DNA of 49,351 nt. It comes from Acidobacteriota bacterium. GTDB taxonomy: Bacteria; Acidobacteriota; Vicinamibacteria; Vicinamibacterales; CAVVIG01. The notes beneath the pieces are model-generated. The model did not search any database. It had not been told where the DNA came from and saw nothing but the letters and a program-made list of their open reading frames with translations. A program made the translations under genes and the position numbers. Location: contig JADZED010000061.1 of NCBI GenBank assembly GCA_020850715.1, forward strand, positions 1-49,351, written 5' to 3'. Shown here one piece after another: positions 47,661 through 49,351 of this stretch (its first letter is position 1; every line of letters starts with the position of its first letter).

Positions 47661-47689
47661 ATCTACCTCAATCGCGGCCGCGTGTCACC
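47661..47689 (-). promoter_or_regulatory. Promoter of tRNA-Arg(TCG)
   Basis: On the minus strand GTGACA (-35, 47689-47684) and TAGATT (-10, 47666-47661) are separated by exactly 17 bp and lie 10 bp before the tRNA 5' end. The match to TTGACA is five of six and to TATAAT four of six. Confidence 0.6.
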
Positions 47690-47929
47690 CTGGTGCGCGC
47701 TGGGCGGCAAGTCCTCGAGGGGCGGGCAAGGAGGAGCTCCGGTATTTCTCGCGGCCGGCGACTGCTCGTCCCAGCTTGAGATGCCGGCGGGGAGGATGTC
47801 GGTTCTCTCGACGAGTTCGTCTGCGAGACGCGTCGCGAGATCGGGAAACCGTTCATGGAGGAGGACCGCGAATCGATCGAGGTCGGCGAGGGCGTCGAGC
47901 GGCCACTCGATCTCTACGGGCCCGGCCAC
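47663..47929 (-). pseudogene. Decayed ParE/RelE-type toxin gene
   Basis: From about GTG 47929 the minus-strand frame reads VEIEWPLDALADLDRFAVLLHERFPDLATRLADEL, an excellent match to the N-terminal half of ParE-type toxins. After this the frame becomes Pro-rich and unrelated. A neighbouring frame (47856-47668) has REIPELLLAR, resembling the toxin's C-terminal strand. This indicates one or more frameshifts, so the product should be inactive. It follows a similarly broken antitoxin, as in a ParD/ParE order. Confidence 0.55.
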
Positions 47930-48175
47930 GGTCGGAACCCGGGTGTGTCCCAAGTGCCACTGCACCACACGGTCATGCGGCACGCGCGAGCCTTCCTTGC
48001 CTGGGCAATCGACGACCGAGTTCTGCGCCGCTCGTCGACGTCTGCTTCCCCAGAAGCGCCGTTTGTTCAAGGATCGCAGGTTCGACGATCAGCGGGAAGA
48101 CGGTCACGCCGAAATCGGCCGCTCGAGTCTGGAGCACATCGGCTGTGCGCTTGTCGACCTCGATGCTGGGTCTCG
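47930..48175 (-). pseudogene. Decayed ribbon-helix-helix (ParD-like) antitoxin gene
   Basis: The minus-strand frame from about 48170 reads IEVDKRTADVLQTRAADFGVTV, resembling the DNA-binding N-terminus of small antitoxins of this type. It then drifts out of family after about 45 residues. A different frame (48070-47930) contains EGSRVPHDRVVQWHLGHTRV, which resembles the antitoxin's toxin-neutralising tail. The two halves are out of frame, so the gene is broken. The boundaries are approximate. The region 48176-48350 to its right holds no supported gene. Confidence 0.45.
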
Positions 48176-48350
48176 CGGTGTGGTTCGATCCCCGGTTGCG
48201 GTCCGGCCGTTCGGTATCCGCAAGCCGTTGAATCGACAAGTAGAGTGTGCTGGTGAGCCGCATTTTCGCGAGTTGGAACCAGCTGGACGGGTGGCTGCGG
48301 CTGGTTGAGGCATTGCGGCGGGCGGCATGAGTTCACGCGTCCGGTCGGCA

Positions 48351-48369
48351 ATACCACATCTGGTATACT
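48351..48369 (+). promoter_or_regulatory. Operator/-10 of the HigBA-like module
   Basis: ATACCA-CATC-TGGTAT (48351-48366) is a perfect inverted repeat with 6-bp arms. It overlaps TATACT (48364-48369), a five-of-six -10 match that ends 8 bp before the ATG at 48378. This is a natural site for autorepression by the module's XRE-type antitoxin. The short distance predicts a leaderless or nearly leaderless mRNA. Confidence 0.6.
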
Positions 48370-48377
48370 GAATAGCG

Positions 48378-48705
48378 ATGGCGTGGACCGTCGAGGCGTT
48401 GAACGAGGCGGTCGACGCTGAATTGGCCGAACTGCCGGCGGACATGCGGGCGCGGCTGGCCCGGGATTTCGGAGTTGATCGAGGCCGTCGGCCTGCCCAA
48501 CGTCAAAGAGCCGCACGTCGGTCACGTTCGCGGCCAGCTCTGGGAGATCCGCCTGAAAGGCAAAGCCGGCATCGCACGCGCGCTCTACGTCACGGCGAAA
48601 GAGCAGCGAGTCGTGATCGTCAGAGCCTTCATCAAGAAGAACGAGAAGACGCCCAGGAGCGAGATTGATCTAGCACTCCAGAGGGCTAAGGACCTGAAGC
48701 CATGA
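48378..48705 (+). pseudogene. higB: HigB-like (phage-derived Gp49-type) toxin, frameshifted
   Basis: The first frame (from ATG 48378) encodes MAWTVEALNEAVDAELAELPADMRARLAR. The second frame continues with ISELIEAVGLPNVKEPHVGHV, LWEIRLKGKAGIARALYVTAKEQRVVIVRAFIKK and a normal end, together a complete toxin of about 108 residues. The frames are joined if one G of GGG 48463-48465 is removed. The toxin is therefore broken by a one-base insertion, or the base is a sequencing error. A fragment starting near 48475 would lack the N-terminal helix. The stop overlaps the antitoxin ATG (ATGA). Confidence 0.75.
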
Positions 48706-48989
48706 CCAAGATCAGCGAGCTCCACCGCCGCTGGAGCAAGGACGCCGACTACAAGGAAGCGTACGACGCTCTCGGTGAAGAGTTCGACCTCGCGCGGGCA
48801 CTGATCGAAGCGCGTACGGCCGCAGGCCTGTCGCAGTCGCAGCTTGCGAAGAGGATGAACACCTCACAGTCCTATATCGCGCGGATTGAGGGCGGCAAGG
48901 TGCGTCCATCCACGGACGCGTTGGAGCGCTTCGCGCAGGCCACGCGCACGCGTCTTCGAATTGTTTTCGAACCGCAATCGGCGCGCTGA
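48702..48989 (+). CDS. higA: XRE-family antitoxin (HigA-like)
   Basis: The 95-residue DNA-binding antitoxin has an N-terminal segment (about 1-30), then a helix-turn-helix of the lambda-repressor type (about 33-88: AAGLSQSQLAKRMNTSQSYIARIEGGKVRPSTDALERFAQA). ATG 48702 overlaps the toxin TGA by two bases, the usual toxin-first HigBA coupling. It probably represses the module by binding the inverted repeat at 48351-48366. Because the toxin is frameshifted, it may persist only as a regulator or anti-addiction gene. Confidence 0.88.
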   Translation: MTKISELHRRWSKDADYKEAYDALGEEFDLARALIEARTAAGLSQSQLAKRMNTSQSYIARIEGGKVRPSTDALERFAQATRTRLRIVFEPQSAR

Positions 48990-49020
48990 TTCGTCGATGC
49001 GGTGCGTGATCATCGTCGCA

Positions 49021-49037
49021 GCCGGTTCGATTCCGGT
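49021..49037 (+). other. T-arm-like hairpin, possible tRNA debris
   Basis: GCCGG-TTCGATT-CCGGT has the length and loop sequence of a tRNA T-arm. I cannot identify matching acceptor or anticodon stems, so it is at best a degraded tRNA 3' piece. It lies 56 bp from a much clearer tRNA-Lys fragment. Confidence 0.25.
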
Positions 49038-49092
49038 CTGCGGTGGCCGCAGCAACCGGCCGCAAGTTGTTGATGACGTTGGAGTGTGATGG

Positions 49093-49137
49093 TGGTGAGC
49101 CGGGTGGGAATCGAACCCACAACCCGCAGATTAAGAG
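49093..49137 (-). other. 3' fragment of tRNA-Lys(CTT): candidate attachment-site copy
   Basis: Read on the minus strand the 45 nt run from the anticodon loop (CTCTTAA, anticodon CTT) through TCTGC, the T-arm GTGGG-TTCGATT-CCCAC and acceptor CCGGCTC to A73 and CCA. Sequence 5' of the loop does not pair with TCTGC and no D-arm or acceptor 5' strand is present. A tRNA 3' end without its 5' half is the classic duplicate left at the far end of an integrated element. If so, the element lies to the right of 49137. No integrase is visible. Confidence 0.65.
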
Positions 49138-49230
49138 AACGACTGGCGCCCGTCCGCCAAGATCTGCACGGTGTTTTTGCTTCTGGATACTTGAGCCTTC
49201 GCTGCTGATTCGTCCGCCTGATTCCGCTTG

Positions 49231-49351
49231 TGTGGGTTCCGGAAATTCTGACGCCCACTGTTCCGGAAATTCTGGCGCACTGACCTCCGAGAATTCTGGC
49301 CGTATTGAGCCGACCCCTTCGGGGCACACACTCGCTGCAAGCAGCGAGGGA
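49231..49351 (+). mobile_element. Probable end of a second IS21-like element
   Basis: From TGTGGG at 49231 three copies of a TTCCGGAAATTCTGG-like unit begin at 49237, 49261 and 49285, exactly 24 bp apart. The third is more diverged. Beyond them are CCCCTTCGGGG and the hairpin CTCGCTGC-AA-GCAGCGAG (49331-49348). A TG terminus with several subterminal repeats is the IS21-family pattern. Transposase genes would lie beyond the window. The stretch 49138-49230 has nothing I recognise. Confidence 0.4.
49237..49308. repeat. Three 24-bp tandem repeats
   Basis: Copy starts are 49237, 49261 and 49285. Copies 1 and 2 share TTCCGGAAATTCTG then GCGCAC-like sequence; copy 3 reads CTCCGAGAATTCTGG. The sequence and period differ from the repeats at the left edge. 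Confidence 0.75.

Noticed and set aside
48253..48330. 25-codon frame MSRIFASWNQLDGWLRLVEALRRAA upstream of the HigBA-like operator
   Set aside because: It has no ribosome site, no recognisable relative, and is too short to support without conservation data.
49093..49200. tRNA-Lys interrupted by a group I intron in the anticodon loop
   Set aside because: The break is at an intron-like position and a GCAGA pentamer lies nearby, but no D-arm, acceptor 5' strand or intron core pairing elements were found; an attachment remnant is simpler.

Overview
The window is GC-rich and almost fully coding. It looks like a chromosomal contig from a soil or sediment member of the Acidobacteriota, possibly Vicinamibacteria. 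That placement is inferred from an Oar-like TonB receptor with an N-terminal carboxypeptidase-regulatory domain next to a large secreted alpha/beta hydrolase, a GlgE-type trehalose/alpha-glucan cluster, bacterial Ku/LigD and dense c-di-GMP and hybrid-kinase signalling. It is not proved by any marker gene here.

Layout. 1-126 looks like the end of an IS21-type insertion sequence, abutting a TonB receptor whose signal peptide seems to have lost its first residues. 2.9-6.1 kb holds a secreted hydrolase and a TIM-barrel sugar isomerase-like protein. 6.2-9.0 kb has divergent asnS and rimO. 9.1-18.8 kb is the classical translation/RNA operon rimP-nusA-infB-rbfA-nrnA-truB-rpsO-pnp, with a terminator-like hairpin in front of rimP and hairpins in front of rpsO. 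18.8-24.1 kb (minus strand) is a compact run: GT2, membrane glycosyltransferase, cytochrome c'-like protein, dienelactone hydrolase and metallo-beta-lactamase-fold hydrolase. arfB starts 18 bp away in the other direction.

24.6-35.4 kb is a signalling block: a response regulator with a Cys4 tail diverging from a large hybrid kinase, a GGDEF protein, tRNA-His, a small membrane protein, an ExeA-like ATPase, a GNAT acetyltransferase, and a membrane HD-GYP/GAF/GGDEF protein. 35.6-44.0 kb has a sulfite-oxidase-fold molybdoenzyme and then the tightly coupled glgX-glgE-treS/maltokinase genes, which would convert trehalose through maltose 1-phosphate into alpha-glucan and trim it. Ku and a two-domain LigD (NHEJ repair) follow directly.

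47.1-49.35 kb is accessory DNA: a tiny Asp/Glu-rich protein gene just behind a tRNA-Arg, a second tRNA-Arg, a decayed ParD/ParE-like module, a HigB/HigA-like module with a one-base frameshift in the toxin, a 45-nt 3' fragment of tRNA-Lys that looks like an attachment-site remnant, and 24-bp repeats resembling another IS21-type end.

I found no clearly new multi-gene system. The most unusual signals are the recurrent -10-like hexamers sitting 5-9 bp before start codons (candidate leaderless genes, including a symmetric divergent promoter at 24149-24155), the mobile-element and attachment-site debris at both edges, the cytochrome c'/OB-like fusion, and the acidic micro-protein next to the tRNA-Arg and NHEJ genes. 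No searches could be run; family names come from recognised motifs.
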